Positions 41,918 through 53,894 of a stretch of 64,000 bases of DNA are shown here, piece after piece. The DNA is from an uncultured Oscillospiraceae bacterium. Its GTDB lineage: Bacteria; Bacillota; Clostridia; Oscillospirales; Oscillospiraceae. A program made the translations under genes and the position numbers. Position 1 is the first letter of the stretch. Each line of letters opens with the position of its first letter. Location of the stretch: contig CAPGBJ010000073.1 of assembly GCA_948616425.1 (NCBI GenBank), positions 1 through 64,000 on the forward strand, in the 5' to 3' direction. The notes under the pieces are model-generated. The model had not been told where the DNA came from. It did not search any database and worked only from the letters and a program-made list of their open reading frames with translations.

Positions 41918-42214
41918 GTTTCCATAGAGAAAACTCAATTTTGTCTGCCATCTATGGACAGGGAGGACAGAGGAGCCCAGATACCCCCGGAGAGATTGCT
42001 TTCCGGTCAGATGGGCGCGGGGCGCCCTGTGTCCACGGCGGTTCCCAATCTGTTTTTGGATTGAAAACGCCCTTTGCGCCGCAAACTTTGCACATGATTC
42101 AAAAAATGATCGAAAATTTCTATGCCAGACTTGACAGAGGAGTAGAAAAAGGAATATGGTAGTTAAAATATGTGAAAAGGACTTTGATGGACACAAGAGA
42201 GGAGACGAAATGCT

Positions 42215-43105
42215 GTGACGCTGCTTCAGCTGCAATATTTTCAGGCGTTGGCCCGGGGGCTGCACTATACCCACACCGCGGAGGAACTCCATATCTCCCA
42301 GCCCAGTCTGAGCTATGCCATCAGCGAGTTGGAGAAGGAACTGGGCGTGAAGCTTTTCTACAAGGAGAGGCGACAAGTGGAGATCACGGTCTATGGGCAG
42401 CAGTTTCTGCCCTATGTGGAAAAGGCGCTGTCCCTGCTGGAGGAGGGGCGGGGAGTGCTGGAGCAGATGGCCGGACGGTCTGACCAGGTTGTGCGCCTGG
42501 GGTATTTTCACAGTATCTCCGCCTCCCTGATTCCGGCCATTGTGGAGCAGTTCTACCAGGAGGAGGACAATCAGCACATCCGCTTCCATTTTGTGGAGGC
42601 GCCCTCCTATGATATCTTTACGAAAATTAAAAATGGGGAGTTGGATATGGGCTTCTGCCTGCACCAGGGCGACTGGGCCCGGTCGGTGAAGATTATGCGA
42701 CAGCCCCTCTACCTGGCGGTCCCCAGCGGGCACCATCTGTCTGGCAGGCGCTCGGTGACCTTTGGGGACTTTGCGCACGAGCCCCAAATTATGCTGGACC
42801 GGTCCAGCAGTCTGCGCAGCCAGATGGACCGGGTATTCAGCCAACACGACATCATTCCCAATGTGGTGTTTGAGGTTCGGGAGTGCAATGCGGCTTTGCA
42901 GTATGTGGGGCTGAGATTTGGAATCGCTGTCCTGCCCCAGGTTCCCGCTATGGATTCAGAAAAGGTGGAGATTATCCCGATTTATGATGAGGACCGGGAA
43001 TTTGTCCGGGATGTCTACCTGACCTGCTCCAACATGCGGCCGATGTCCCCGGTTGCTCAGAGGGTACGCGGCTATATTGAGCAGCGGTTTGCCCTGCCGG
43101 GCTAG
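42215..43105 (+). CDS. LysR-family regulator
   Basis: 296 residues, GTG start at 42215 with GAGGAG about 10 bases upstream. LysR helix-turn-helix at the N-terminus (LHYTHTAEELHISQPSLSYAISELEKELG) and a LysR substrate domain of the CynR/CatM kind. Divergent from, and presumably the activator of, the aldehyde dehydrogenase/alcohol dehydrogenase/lyase operon. Confidence 0.88.
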   Translation: MTLLQLQYFQALARGLHYTHTAEELHISQPSLSYAISELEKELGVKLFYKERRQVEITVYGQQFLPYVEKALSLLEEGRGVLEQMAGRSDQVVRLGYFHSISASLIPAIVEQFYQEEDNQHIRFHFVEAPSYDIFTKIKNGELDMGFCLHQGDWARSVKIMRQPLYLAVPSGHHLSGRRSVTFGDFAHEPQIMLDRSSSLRSQMDRVFSQHDIIPNVVFEVRECNAALQYVGLRFGIAVLPQVPAMDSEKVEIIPIYDEDREFVRDVYLTCSNMRPMSPVAQRVRGYIEQRFALPG

Positions 43106-43158
43106 TGGCTGTTGGGCAGCGGTGAAGTTCAGACAGGTGATGATAAATAAATAAGCGA

Positions 43159-43206
43159 GTGCTCAATATTTAAGCTTTGTAAGCTTAAATATTGAGCACA
43201 TTTTTT
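43159..43206 (+). terminator. Strong AT-rich terminator, 19-bp stem
   Basis: GTGCTCAATATTTAAGCTT (43159-43177) and its perfect complement (43181-43199), loop TGT, then ATTTTTT. Ends the LysR gene and insulates the dehydrogenase operon. Confidence 0.9.
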
Positions 43207-43236
43207 ATGGCTGCTGCCCTGTGGAGGCGATTAAAC

Positions 43237-43252
43237 GGGCACGAAAATTGCT
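43237..43252 (+). promoter_or_regulatory. Sigma-54 (-24/-12) promoter of dehydrogenase operon
   Basis: GGGCACG-AAAA-TTGCT matches the TGGCACG-N4-TTGCW consensus at all but the first base, with GG and GC elements 12 bases apart. It lies about 46 bases upstream of the first gene, and a GAFTGA-type sigma-54 activator is encoded at the operon's end. Confidence 0.8.
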
Positions 43253-43297
43253 TGTGAAATAGGGTGTTACTTCATTTGATATTGGGAGGGAGCTTTT

Positions 43298-44719
<1,422 letters not shown>

Positions 44720-44720
44720 T

Positions 44721-45710
44721 ATGAGCGGAGAAAAGCTGGACCGGGCGGCGTTGGTAGAGATGTATCGCACCATGCGGCTCATCCGGACCTTTGAGGAAAC
44801 TGCGGTGGACTATTTCAAGCAGGGCCTGGTTATCGGAAATATGCACATGTATGTGGGGGAGGAGGCGGTGGCCACCGGTGTGTGCCGGGCCCTGACGCGG
44901 GAGGACTATGTGGCCTCTACCCACCGCTGCGATGGGCACCTGATCGCCAAGGGGGCTGATATAAACGCCATGATGGCGGAGCTGATGGGCCGCCAGGGGG
45001 GCTGCTGCGGCGGCCGGGCGGGCAAGATGCACCAGACCGCGCCAGAGGTGGGGCTGATGAGCGCCAACGGAATTGTGGGCGCCTCCCTGACGCTGGGGAC
45101 CGGTCATGCCCTCTACTGCGCCATGTTTGCCCCGGGACGGGTGTCGGTGGCCTTCTTTGGGGATGGCGGCGGAAACCAGGGGGCCTTCCACGAGGCGCTG
45201 AATCTGGCCGCGCTCTGGAAGCTTCCAGTGATTTTTGTGTGTGAAAATAACCACTATGCGATCTCGACCAGCGTGGAGACCTCCACCGCCCTGGGTACTT
45301 TCTACCAGCGGGGCGCCAGCTATGGGATTCCTGGGGTAAAGGTGAACGGAAACGATGTGATTCAGGTGTATCAGGCCGCCCAGGCGGCGGTGGACCGGGC
45401 GAGGAGGGGGGAGGGCCCCACCCTGATAGAGTGCGACACCTACCGTCTGCGCGGACACCACGAGGGGGATGAGCAGACCTACCGCACGAAAGAGGAGGTG
45501 GCCCAAGTCCGCCTCCACAACGACTGTATTTTACGAATGTGCCAGCTGCTGCGGGAGGAGATGGGCTGGACAGAGCAGGAGGACCGGGAGCTGCTCCAGG
45601 AGGTGGAGCGGCAGGTGGAAGCGGCGGTGGAGTTTGCCCGAAACAGTCCGCCTATGGCAGTGGAGGACATGGAAGAAAATCTGTTTATCTCAGCAAAGGA
45701 GGAAGGGTGA
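44721..45710 (+). CDS. 2-oxoacid/acetoin dehydrogenase E1 alpha
   Basis: 329 residues. ThDP motif GDGGGNQGAFHEALNLAALWKLPVIFVCENN, and phosphorylation-loop-like RGHHEGDEQTYRTKEE. Pairs with the following beta subunit to decarboxylate a 2-oxoacid or cleave acetoin and pass the acyl group to lipoyl-E2. Length and order E1a-E1b-E2 resemble acetoin and pyruvate dehydrogenase clusters; substrate not settled by sequence. Confidence 0.9.
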   Translation: MSGEKLDRAALVEMYRTMRLIRTFEETAVDYFKQGLVIGNMHMYVGEEAVATGVCRALTREDYVASTHRCDGHLIAKGADINAMMAELMGRQGGCCGGRAGKMHQTAPEVGLMSANGIVGASLTLGTGHALYCAMFAPGRVSVAFFGDGGGNQGAFHEALNLAALWKLPVIFVCENNHYAISTSVETSTALGTFYQRGASYGIPGVKVNGNDVIQVYQAAQAAVDRARRGEGPTLIECDTYRLRGHHEGDEQTYRTKEEVAQVRLHNDCILRMCQLLREEMGWTEQEDRELLQEVERQVEAAVEFARNSPPMAVEDMEENLFISAKEEG

Positions 45711-46703
45711 ATGAAAAAAATCATGTACCGCGAAGCCATTTCCTCCGCCCTGGCGGAGGAGATGCGCCGGGATGGCCGTGTCTTTGTGATGGGGGAGGAT
45801 GTCGCTGTGGTAGGCGGCGTCTACAAGGCAACCCGGGGGCTGCTGGAGGAGTTTGGGCCGGAGCGGGTGCGCAATACGCCGCTGTCTGAGCTGGCGATTG
45901 CCGGTGTGGCGGCCGGGGCCGCCATGTGTGGGGCGCGCCCGGTGGCGGAGATCATGCATATCGATTTTATGGGGTGCTGCATGGATATCATGCTCAACCA
46001 GATCTCGAAAATGTGCTACAAGACCAACGGGAGGGTCCATGTCCCCCTGGTGATACGCACGCAGGGCGGCCGCGGCCGCTCCAATGGGTGTACCCAGTCC
46101 CAGAGTCTGGAGGCCCTCTTTACCCACATCCCCGGACTGAAGGTGGTGATGCCCGCCACCCCCTACGACGCCAAGGGCCTGCTGAAGAGTGCTATTCGGG
46201 ATGAAAATCCGGTGCTGTTTATTGAGCATAAGGGACTTTATCAGACAAGAGGGGAGGTGCCTGAAGAGGAGTATCTGATTCCCCTGGGCAGGGCGGATGT
46301 GAAACGCTGGGGCAGGGATGTGACCATAATCACATACTCCAAGACGGTGCTTGCGGCGATGGCGGCGGCGGAAAAGCTGTCTGAACAGGGGATTGAGGCG
46401 GAGGTGTTGGACCTGCGCTGTCTGGTGCCGCTGGACTTTGAGACGATTGCCCAGTCAGTGGAAAAGACGGGCCGGGTGATTGTGGCCCACGAGGCGTGCC
46501 GCCGAGGGGGCTATGGGGCGGAGGTGGCCGCCGAGATTGGGGAGAGGCTCTTTGATGAACTGGACGCCCCGGTGTGCCGGGTGTGCGGGGCCGACATTCC
46601 GGTACCAAACGCCACACTGCCGGAGCAGGAGTCCGCCCCCACCGCTGAAAAACTGATCCGGGCGGCACAGGAAATTTGCCAAGGAGGGAGACACATTGGC
46701 TGA
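45711..46703 (+). CDS. 2-oxoacid/acetoin dehydrogenase E1 beta
   Basis: 330 residues, starting directly after the E1 alpha stop. VMGEDVAVVGGVYKATRGLLEEFGPERVRNTPLSE is the family N-terminal block; the C-terminal transketolase-like domain includes DLRCLVPLDFETI and a HEACRRGGYGAE loop. Completes the ThDP site with E1 alpha. Confidence 0.92.
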   Translation: MKKIMYREAISSALAEEMRRDGRVFVMGEDVAVVGGVYKATRGLLEEFGPERVRNTPLSELAIAGVAAGAAMCGARPVAEIMHIDFMGCCMDIMLNQISKMCYKTNGRVHVPLVIRTQGGRGRSNGCTQSQSLEALFTHIPGLKVVMPATPYDAKGLLKSAIRDENPVLFIEHKGLYQTRGEVPEEEYLIPLGRADVKRWGRDVTIITYSKTVLAAMAAAEKLSEQGIEAEVLDLRCLVPLDFETIAQSVEKTGRVIVAHEACRRGGYGAEVAAEIGERLFDELDAPVCRVCGADIPVPNATLPEQESAPTAEKLIRAAQEICQGGRHIG

Positions 46704-47898
46704 GTTCTTTCAAATGCCCAAATTGGGTATGGACATGAGTGAAGGGTCCATTGTAAAATGGTTGAAACAGCGGGGGGACTCGGTGAAAAGAGGGGAACCC
46801 CTGGCTGAGATTGAGACAGACAAGTCGACGGTAGAGGTGGAGTCCCCAGTTTCCGGCGTACTGTTGCGGCAATATTATGAGGAGGGGGCCTGTCTGCCCT
46901 GCGGGACCCCCCTGGCCGCCATTGGCGCAGCTGGGGAGGATGCTCCGGAGCTGCCCTGTCTGGAACGCGAGGGCGGAGGAGAGGCAGCCGCCCCTGAGAC
47001 TCGCTCCGCGCCCCAGCCGGAATCTGCCGCTGAACCCAGAGAGGGCAGGCCGCGGGTGTCGCCCAGGGCGCGCCGCCTGGCGGAGCGAGAGGGGGCAGAA
47101 CTGGCGCTGATTTTGGGGACGGGCCCCAAAGGCCGCATTGTGGAACAGGATGTGCGCGCCTATCTGAAGCAGCGGGCGGCTGCCCCCGCAAGCGGGGAGG
47201 GGCGCACCCATATGGAGACCATACAGCCCTTGAGCGGCATCCGGAAGATCACGGCTCAGCGGATGCACCAGAGTATATCTGAAATGGCTCAGACGACCCA
47301 CCGGGTGGATGTGGATATGGTCGAATTAATCGATTTCCGCCGGCAGCTGAATGAGCGTCTGGAACCAGAGGGGTGGAAAATATCCTTTGTGGATCTGCTG
47401 GTGGCGGTGTGCGCCAAGTCGCTGATGGAGCACCCACAGGCCAATGCCTCCCTCCGGCCAGACGGGCTGCATACCTTTGGGTATGCCAATGTGGGTGTGG
47501 CGGTGGACACGCCCAGGGGCCTGGTGGTTCCGGTGATTCGGGACGCCGACAGCCTCTCTCTGAGGGAGATTGCCAAGACCAGTCGAGGGCTGATCGAAAA
47601 AGCCCGCCAGGGCACGTTGGGACCAGAGGAGATGAGAGGGGGCACCTTTACCATCTCTAATCTGGGGATGTATGAGCTGGACTCGTTCACCGCGATTGTC
47701 AACCCGCCGGAGACCAGCATTCTGGCGGTGGGCCGCATTCTGGACCGGGTGGTGGCGCTGAACGGACAGGCGGTGGTCCGCCCCATGATGAATTTGGGGC
47801 TGACCTATGACCACCGAGTTCTGGACGGGGCCCCTGCGGCCCGCTTCCTCCAGACGATCAAGGGGTATATCGAGCACCCGGCCTGTCTGCTGCTGTAG
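46696..47898 (+). CDS. Dihydrolipoamide acyltransferase (E2)
   Basis: 400 residues, TTG start at 46696 with AAGGAGGGAG five bases upstream, overlapping the E1 beta stop. One lipoyl domain (Lys43 in ETDKSTVEV), an Ala/Pro/Glu-rich linker, a peripheral subunit-binding domain near 115-150 (RVSPRARRLAEREG...GPKGRIVEQDVRAYL) and a catalytic domain ending with YDHRVLDGAPAARFLQTIK carrying His and Asp. Transfers the acyl group to CoA. Confidence 0.92.
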   Translation: MAEFFQMPKLGMDMSEGSIVKWLKQRGDSVKRGEPLAEIETDKSTVEVESPVSGVLLRQYYEEGACLPCGTPLAAIGAAGEDAPELPCLEREGGGEAAAPETRSAPQPESAAEPREGRPRVSPRARRLAEREGAELALILGTGPKGRIVEQDVRAYLKQRAAAPASGEGRTHMETIQPLSGIRKITAQRMHQSISEMAQTTHRVDVDMVELIDFRRQLNERLEPEGWKISFVDLLVAVCAKSLMEHPQANASLRPDGLHTFGYANVGVAVDTPRGLVVPVIRDADSLSLREIAKTSRGLIEKARQGTLGPEEMRGGTFTISNLGMYELDSFTAIVNPPETSILAVGRILDRVVALNGQAVVRPMMNLGLTYDHRVLDGAPAARFLQTIKGYIEHPACLLL

Positions 47899-47950
47899 CG
47901 GAGCGGCCGCGGGATACAATCTGTTGTTGTGAAATGAGGGGACGATCGCT

Positions 47951-48865
47951 ATGAGGCGCGTATATTACCAGACCTGTATTCTTCTGATCACCATATGTGC
48001 CGGCTGCCTGCTCCGGCGCTGGGGGATCTTGGAGAAGGACGACGCACGTACCATCTCTAAATTGATGATGTATGTCACCCTGCCCTGCGTGGTGGTGAAA
48101 AACCTCAACGGGGTGACTCTAACAACAGATATTTTGGCCGCGGCAGTCATTGGAGTGGCAGTAAACGGGCTTTTCTTTATGACAGCCCTGCTCACCTCCC
48201 GGAACAGTGACCGGGACGACCGGGTGGTAAAAATATTCTCACTGTCCTCCTTCAATATCGGCAGCTTTGCCATCCCGGTTTTAAGTACGTTTGTCAGTCC
48301 GGCCGCCATGGCGGGGGTGCTGGCCTTCAACTATCCGGGGACTGCGCTGTTTACCTATGGAGTGGGTCCCACGGCGGCCAACATGGTCTACGGCGCTGGC
48401 CAGAGGGGCAGTTTGAAGATGCTGCGGGACAACTTGCTGCACAATGTGCCCACCGTCACCTGTGTCGTTATGCTGGTGCTGTCCTTGTTTCATGTGGCGC
48501 TGCCGGAGTGGGCGGCGGGGGTGTTTGTCTCCATCAGCGGGGCGAATTCTACGCTGGCAATGCTGTCTATTGGCATTTTGCTGGATCTGCGCCTGCCCAA
48601 AGAGGAGGCCGGGCGGGACGGACAGGTGGTGCTGCTGCGCGTGTGCGCCGCGGCGCTGAGCGCGGTGGCCCTCTACTTCCTGGCGCCGGTGGGTCCGGAG
48701 CTGAAACGGGCCCTGATGCTGGTGGCCTTTGCGCCGATTGCCAGTTGCGGCCCCGTGCTGGCCCTCCACTGCGGTTACCAGGGCAGCCGGGTGGCGGTGA
48801 TCAATTCCATGTATCTGCTGGTCAGTATTGTGTGCATGTCTGGACTTACCGTGCTGCTGTATTGA
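47951..48865 (+). CDS. AEC-family permease
   Basis: 304 residues, about 10 membrane segments in two halves, as in auxin-efflux-carrier-family transporters (MleP/malate or malonate carriers in bacteria). N-terminal GCLLRRWGILEKDDARTISKLMMYVTLPCVVVKNL is typical. Position between the dehydrogenase complex and lipoate ligase suggests it moves the complex's substrate or product, a short organic acid or acetoin-like compound. Confidence 0.82.
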   Translation: MRRVYYQTCILLITICAGCLLRRWGILEKDDARTISKLMMYVTLPCVVVKNLNGVTLTTDILAAAVIGVAVNGLFFMTALLTSRNSDRDDRVVKIFSLSSFNIGSFAIPVLSTFVSPAAMAGVLAFNYPGTALFTYGVGPTAANMVYGAGQRGSLKMLRDNLLHNVPTVTCVVMLVLSLFHVALPEWAAGVFVSISGANSTLAMLSIGILLDLRLPKEEAGRDGQVVLLRVCAAALSAVALYFLAPVGPELKRALMLVAFAPIASCGPVLALHCGYQGSRVAVINSMYLLVSIVCMSGLTVLLY

Positions 48866-48884
48866 CGGGCCGGGAGGAACTTGT

Positions 48885-49874
48885 ATGGAGTATGTGGAGT
48901 CGTCGTCTACCGATCCCCGGTGGAACCTGGCCCTGGAGGAGTACCTCTTTACCGGCGCGGAGAGGTCCAAAGACTATTTTATGTTGTGGCAGAATGAGAA
49001 TACTGTGGTGGTGGGGAAGAATCAAAATGTAGCGGAGGAGATCAACGAGGAGGCGGTCCGGCGCTTTGGCACGGCGGTGGTTCGACGGATGTCCGGCGGC
49101 GGCGCGGTCTACCACGATCTGGGCAACCTGAACTACACCTTCATTACCGATACAGACCGCCTGTCTGAGATAGACTTTCTCCGCTTTTGCCGGCCGGTGG
49201 CGGAGACCCTGCGGGCCATGGGGGTGCCTGCGGAGATCAGCGGACGAAACGATCTCACCCTTGGCGGAAAGAAATTTTCCGGCAGCGCCCAGTGGATTCA
49301 GGGCGGCAGGGTGCTGCACCACGGCACGCTGCTGTTTCGGTCCGATTTGGACCGGGCGGCGCAGGTGCTTCGAGCCGGCACGAAAAGGGTCCGCTCCAAC
49401 AGCATCAAATCGGTGCCCAGTCGGATTGTGAACATTGGCAGCTGTCTTCCCGAGCGGATCAGTCTGGAGCAGTTCAAAGGGGAGCTGTGCCGGCGGATAT
49501 TGGGCCGGGAGGCCCCCTGCCCCCTGGTGCTCTCCCAGGGGGCTCTGGCGGCTGTCCAGGCGCTGAAGCAGGCCCGGTATGACAAGTGGGAGTGGAACTA
49601 TGGCCGCTTTCCCAGGTATGAGACGACAAAGGAGCAGTGGTTTCCCCAATGCGGCTTTCTCACAGTGGATATGCGGGTGGAACAGGGCGTCATCCGAGAG
49701 GTACAGCTGCTGGGCGATTTTTTTGGCAATGGAGGCGTAGAAGAACTGGCCGAGGTGCTGGTGGGCTGCCGGGTGGACTATGACCAGGTCCTGTCCAGAC
49801 TGCGGACCCTTCCCGTGTCCTGGTATATCAAAAATATGGAGCCGGAGGGATTGGCCAGGCTGATTGTATCCTGA
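48885..49874 (+). CDS. lplA: Lipoate-protein ligase A
   Basis: 329 residues from ATG 48885 with GGGAGGAA upstream; the open frame extends back into the permease gene. The [21 protein letters not shown] signature, [14 protein letters not shown] lysine region, and a C-terminal accessory domain (to residue 329) mark a full two-domain LplA. It attaches scavenged lipoate to E2 Lys43 in this operon. Dedicated co-expression makes the complex independent of housekeeping lipoylation. Confidence 0.93.
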   Translation: MEYVESSSTDPRWNLALEEYLFTGAERSKDYFMLWQNENTVVVGKNQNVAEEINEEAVRRFGTAVVRRMSGGGAVYHDLGNLNYTFITDTDRLSEIDFLRFCRPVAETLRAMGVPAEISGRNDLTLGGKKFSGSAQWIQGGRVLHHGTLLFRSDLDRAAQVLRAGTKRVRSNSIKSVPSRIVNIGSCLPERISLEQFKGELCRRILGREAPCPLVLSQGALAAVQALKQARYDKWEWNYGRFPRYETTKEQWFPQCGFLTVDMRVEQGVIREVQLLGDFFGNGGVEELAEVLVGCRVDYDQVLSRLRTLPVSWYIKNMEPEGLARLIVS

Positions 49875-49891
49875 GAATAGAGGGGGCATAT

Positions 49892-51763
49892 ATGAACAAA
49901 ATTGCGGTACTTTGGCCCAATCGTCTTCTTCATCCGGAACAGGTTGATATTCCGGGGGTGCGGGTCTATGAGGGGATGGGCGCGCTCAATACCCCCGAGA
50001 CCGCGGCCGGCCTGAAGGACGGAGGGTTTCATGCGGTGATCTGTACCGGAGGAATTGAGACGGTGGTCAGACAGGCCACCGATCTGCCCATATATGTGGT
50101 CACCTCCGGATATATTGACGTGCTGGAATCTCTGCACCAGTTGGAGAATGCGTATGGAATCAGAGACAGAAGGGTGGCGCTGCTGCTCCATGAGAATAAC
50201 CCCATACAGCTGTCCCGCCTCGCCCCCTTTGTCCAAAATCGGGTGACAAAATTTGTTTTTTCTGACCGGGCGGGGATTATACAGGCACAGCGGCGGATTG
50301 CGGAACAGAACTTTGACGCCATTGTCACCGGTCCCACCGGTCTCACCCTGAGCCGGGAGCGCGGCCTGGAAATTCCGGCCTATCCCCTGCTGTACAGCGA
50401 GGAGTCTCTGCTGGAGGCGGTGGCCCAGATCAACCGCATTCTGGATGCCGGCCGGCAGGAGCTTTTGCGGGCCAAGCAGGCCCAGGCCGCCATTGATGCC
50501 GCCCCCTACGCCATTTTGGCCACCGACGCAGGGGGGGTGATCAACCTGTGTAGCCGCAGAGTGGGTGATATTCTCTCCAGCACACAGGAGAGGATTCTAA
50601 ATCACTCGATCGGCGAGGTGCTGGGAGACCCCTCCTGGCAGCAGGTCTATACCCGGGGAGTCACCCAGCGGGAGGTACTGGTTCGGCTGGGGGAGACCGA
50701 CTACTTTTCCACCCGAATGCCCATCATTCAGAAGGGGCAGATCATAGGTTCGGTGGGCACGTTGCAGGAGGTGGAACAGATCCAGGCTATGGAGCACAAA
50801 CTGCGCTCCCTCCGGGCCAGGGGGCTGACCGCCCAGTATCGCTTTGAGGATATCATCTTTCACAGTGATCGGATGGGGCGGGTGCTTCAGCAGGCCAGGG
50901 TGTACGCCGCCGCTGACCTCACAGTTCTGATTGAGGGGGAGACAGGGACGGGTAAGGAGATGGTGGCGCAGTCCATCCACAACGAGAGCCCGCGCCGGAG
51001 CGGACCCTTTGTGGCCATCAACTGTGCGGCCCTGGCGGAGTCGCTGTTAGAGAGCGAGCTGATGGGCTATGAGGAGGGGGCGTTTACTGGGGCGAAGAAG
51101 GGCGGAAAACTGGGCCTGTTTGAACTGGCGCACAACGGGACTCTTTTTTTAGACGAGGTAAACCAACTCTCCCCCGCCCTCCAGAGCAAGCTGCTCCGGG
51201 TGATTCAGGAACGGACCGTCATTCGAGTGGGAGGCACCCGGATGATCCCGGTCAATGTGCGGATTATTGCAGCCTCCAACGAGAGTTTAAAAAAGAAGGT
51301 GCAGGCTGGTCTGTTCCGCAGCGATCTGTATTACCGGATCAACATTCTGCCCCTCCAGCTGCCTGCCCTGCGGGAGCGGCAGGAGGACCTTCTATCCCTG
51401 ATTGAGTGCTTCGCCAGGCGGAAAGGGGCAGACGAGCTGTGTATTCAAATTCTGTATGAGAACGCGGCGCGGTACAGCTGGCCGGGGAATATCCGGGAGT
51501 TGGAGAACTACGTGTGGCGCAGCGTGGTGCTCTATGAGCAGGGCATTTGCCCCGCGTGTCCCGGGGAGGAGGATGCTCCGCCTGAAGAGACAGATCAGGC
51601 CCTGCCCGAGGAGGGGGGAGGGATTCGGGTCCCCCTGGGGACGCTGGCAGAGATGGAAAAGGAACTGGTGGCCCAGGTGGTCCAAAGGATGGGCGGGAAC
51701 CGGGCGAAAGCGGCGAGATTTCTTGGAATTACGCGCAACACGGTGAGCAGCAAGCTGCGGTGA
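49892..51763 (+). CDS. PrpR-type sigma-54-dependent activator
   Basis: 623 residues. PrpR-N sensor domain (1-180), PAS domain (about 195-300), AAA+ domain with Walker A GETGTGKE, the sigma-54 contact loop GAFTGA and FLDEV Walker B, then a Fis-type helix-turn-helix at the end ([23 protein letters not shown]). It would activate the -24/-12 promoter at 43237-43252. PrpR-N binds a small metabolite (2-methylcitrate in PrpR); here an acid or product of this operon is more likely. Confidence 0.92.
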   Translation: MNKIAVLWPNRLLHPEQVDIPGVRVYEGMGALNTPETAAGLKDGGFHAVICTGGIETVVRQATDLPIYVVTSGYIDVLESLHQLENAYGIRDRRVALLLHENNPIQLSRLAPFVQNRVTKFVFSDRAGIIQAQRRIAEQNFDAIVTGPTGLTLSRERGLEIPAYPLLYSEESLLEAVAQINRILDAGRQELLRAKQAQAAIDAAPYAILATDAGGVINLCSRRVGDILSSTQERILNHSIGEVLGDPSWQQVYTRGVTQREVLVRLGETDYFSTRMPIIQKGQIIGSVGTLQEVEQIQAMEHKLRSLRARGLTAQYRFEDIIFHSDRMGRVLQQARVYAAADLTVLIEGETGTGKEMVAQSIHNESPRRSGPFVAINCAALAESLLESELMGYEEGAFTGAKKGGKLGLFELAHNGTLFLDEVNQLSPALQSKLLRVIQERTVIRVGGTRMIPVNVRIIAASNESLKKKVQAGLFRSDLYYRINILPLQLPALRERQEDLLSLIECFARRKGADELCIQILYENAARYSWPGNIRELENYVWRSVVLYEQGICPACPGEEDAPPEETDQALPEEGGGIRVPLGTLAEMEKELVAQVVQRMGGNRAKAARFLGITRNTVSSKLR

Positions 51764-51787
51764 CAAAGTCTGCTTGGGCAAAAGACG

Positions 51788-51830
51788 CCGGCGTCCCCCG
51801 ACATAAGGTGTTGGGGAACGCCGGAATTTT
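51788..51830 (+). terminator. Terminator after the sigma-54 activator
   Basis: CCGGCGT...CCCC pairs with GGGG...ACGCCGG (51788-51824), then AATTTTC. Confidence 0.75.
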
Positions 51831-51857
51831 CTGGAAGGTGGGCCCGGGCGGAGGGGG

Positions 51858-52778
51858 TCAGAGCAGGGGGAGCAGAGTGCTGGAGTTGGTTTTCTGCTGA
51901 CACCACTCCCGGAAAAAACGGATGGAAGTAGTGACCAAATTTGAGGGCTCAACATTGTTTAAATAGCCAAATACAATATTTTTTCGGATGGGATTTTTCA
52001 AACGTACCTGGGTCACCCCGTCAATGCCGTAGGAGGGGATTTCCTCAGCGGGCAGGAAGGCGATTCCCAGCCCGGCCCGCACCAGGTGGAGCGTCAGGGT
52101 GGAATTGCGGTTTCGGCAGATGATGTTGGGGACAAAGCCCGCCTCCTGGCAGGCGGCCATACAGGTGTCGCACATGCTCTGGTTTTCGTGGTGGAAAATA
52201 AAACGCTCCTCCCTGGCCTGGGCCAGGTCGATCATGCCGTATTTGGCGAAGGGGTGCCGGCTGCTGACAATCAGGTGATACTCGTCCTGGCCCACCGTCT
52301 CAAAATTGATGTCGGGGTATTGGTCCACATTTGGGATGGCGCAGAAGACCAGGTCGATGGTCTTGGCCCGGAGGGCGCTGACCAGCTCATAACTGCCGCC
52401 GTGGATAATATTGAGCTGTAGATTTGGGTGGATGGCGAAGAAGATGGTAATCATATTGCTGAAGTCGATGGAGCCCAAAGAGGTGATAGCCCCCAGACTG
52501 AGCGTCCCTTTGAGCAGTCCGCTGTAGCCCATCATGGACTGTTCCAACTTCTCCAGTTCCTGAATGATGATGGAGGCCCGCTGGACAAATTCGGCGCCGG
52601 CCTCGGTCAGGGCTACAGAGCGGGTGTTGCGAGAAAACAGCTTGATGTGCAGTTCCTTTTCCAGCTTGGAGATCTGCTGGGAGAGGGTGGACTGACCCAC
52701 ATAGCATTTCTCGGCGGCCAGGGAGAAGCTGTGGGTGTATGCCACAGCCAGCGCGTATTTAAGCTGGTGAATTTCCAT
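51858..52778 (-). CDS. LysR-family regulator
   Basis: 306 residues from ATG 52778, preceded by AAGGAG; the frame continues upstream but this start fits the family (MEIHQLKYALAVAYTHSFSLAAEKCYVGQSTLSQQISKLEKEL). CynR/CatM-type effector domain follows. Divergent from the transketolase operon, separated by 260 bases that hold AT-rich promoter sequence near 52990-53020. Confidence 0.88.
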   Translation of the reverse strand: MEIHQLKYALAVAYTHSFSLAAEKCYVGQSTLSQQISKLEKELHIKLFSRNTRSVALTEAGAEFVQRASIIIQELEKLEQSMMGYSGLLKGTLSLGAITSLGSIDFSNMITIFFAIHPNLQLNIIHGGSYELVSALRAKTIDLVFCAIPNVDQYPDINFETVGQDEYHLIVSSRHPFAKYGMIDLAQAREERFIFHHENQSMCDTCMAACQEAGFVPNIICRNRNSTLTLHLVRAGLGIAFLPAEEIPSYGIDGVTQVRLKNPIRKNIVFGYLNNVEPSNLVTTSIRFFREWCQQKTNSSTLLPLL

Positions 52779-53050
52779 AATGTTCGTCTCCTTTTTCCGG
52801 CTGTGATGTGAGGGCAGGACTGTGGCTCCTTCTTGCGTAACCACCCCTGACGGCTGGCGCAGGGGGGCGGCCGCTGGCAATAGGATGCCCCTGCGGCCTG
52901 CCGGTCTTTCAACTGGCTCTGGGCTTTGTCGTATTTATTGGCGCGGACAATATGACCTAATGACAATTCAGATTGCGGCGCTGTCTCCAAATCAGTTAAG
53001 ATAAGTATATCATACAGGCCACCGTATACGCTGAAAAGGAGATGGTTGTT

Positions 53051-53893
53051 TTGAATCGCAACTACTTTACCGGTCAGGACGTCAGGCGTCTGGAGGAGAA
53101 GACGTTGGACATCCGGCATGATGTGCTCAACATGATCTATCGTGCCAAGGCCGGCCACCCGGGCGGGTCCCTGTCCGCGGCAGAGATCGTAACCGCGCTG
53201 TATTTTCATGTGATGAATATCGACCCCAATCGCCCGGACGATCCGGACCGGGACCGCTTTGTGCTCTCCAAGGGCCATGCCTGTCCGGTGCTCTACTCCG
53301 CGCTGGCGGAGCGCGGCTTCTTCGACAAAAAGGAGTTGGATACCCTGCGGCAGTACCACTCCATACTCCAGGGGCACCCGGATATGAACAAGGTGCCCGG
53401 TCTGGACATGACGACGGGCTCTCTGGGCAACGGGCTGTCCGTGGCCGTGGGCATGGCGCTGTCCGGCCGGATGAAGGGCCAGGACTACATGACCTATGTC
53501 CTGCTGGGAGATGGCGAGTGCCAGGAGGGGATGGTCTGGGAGGCGGCCATGGCGGCCAGCCACCACCGGCTGAAAAATTTGATTGCCATTGTGGACTGTA
53601 ACGGCGTGCAGATCAACGGCTGGGTCAATGACATCCTGCGGGTTGAGCCCTTTGCCGATAAGTGGCGCGCCTTTGGCTGGGCTGTGATTGAAATTGACGG
53701 CCATGATATGCGCCAGGTGCTCACCGCCCTCCACGATGCCCGAACCATGCGCTGCCCCACTGTCATTCTGGCCAGAACTGTCAAGGGGAAGGGGGTCTCC
53801 TTTATGGAGGACAACTCGGCCTGGCATGGAGCGGCCCCCAATGCTGAGCAGCTGGCCCAGGCGATGAGAGAAATTGAGGAAGGAGCGGACTGA
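53051..53893 (+). CDS. Transketolase N-terminal subunit
   Basis: About 280 residues. TTG 53051 is preferred (AAAGGAG nine bases before); ATG 53042 touches the RBS. KAGHPGGSLSAAEIVTALYF and the ThDP/Mg motif LLGDGECQEGMVWEAAMAASHH...VDCNG are the N-terminal transketolase half. With the next gene it makes a split transketolase. Such split forms are common in catabolic operons for sulfosugars, apiose, and erythrose- or ketose-type sugars. Confidence 0.9.
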   Translation: MNRNYFTGQDVRRLEEKTLDIRHDVLNMIYRAKAGHPGGSLSAAEIVTALYFHVMNIDPNRPDDPDRDRFVLSKGHACPVLYSALAERGFFDKKELDTLRQYHSILQGHPDMNKVPGLDMTTGSLGNGLSVAVGMALSGRMKGQDYMTYVLLGDGECQEGMVWEAAMAASHHRLKNLIAIVDCNGVQINGWVNDILRVEPFADKWRAFGWAVIEIDGHDMRQVLTALHDARTMRCPTVILARTVKGKGVSFMEDNSAWHGAAPNAEQLAQAMREIEEGAD

Positions 53894-53894
53894 G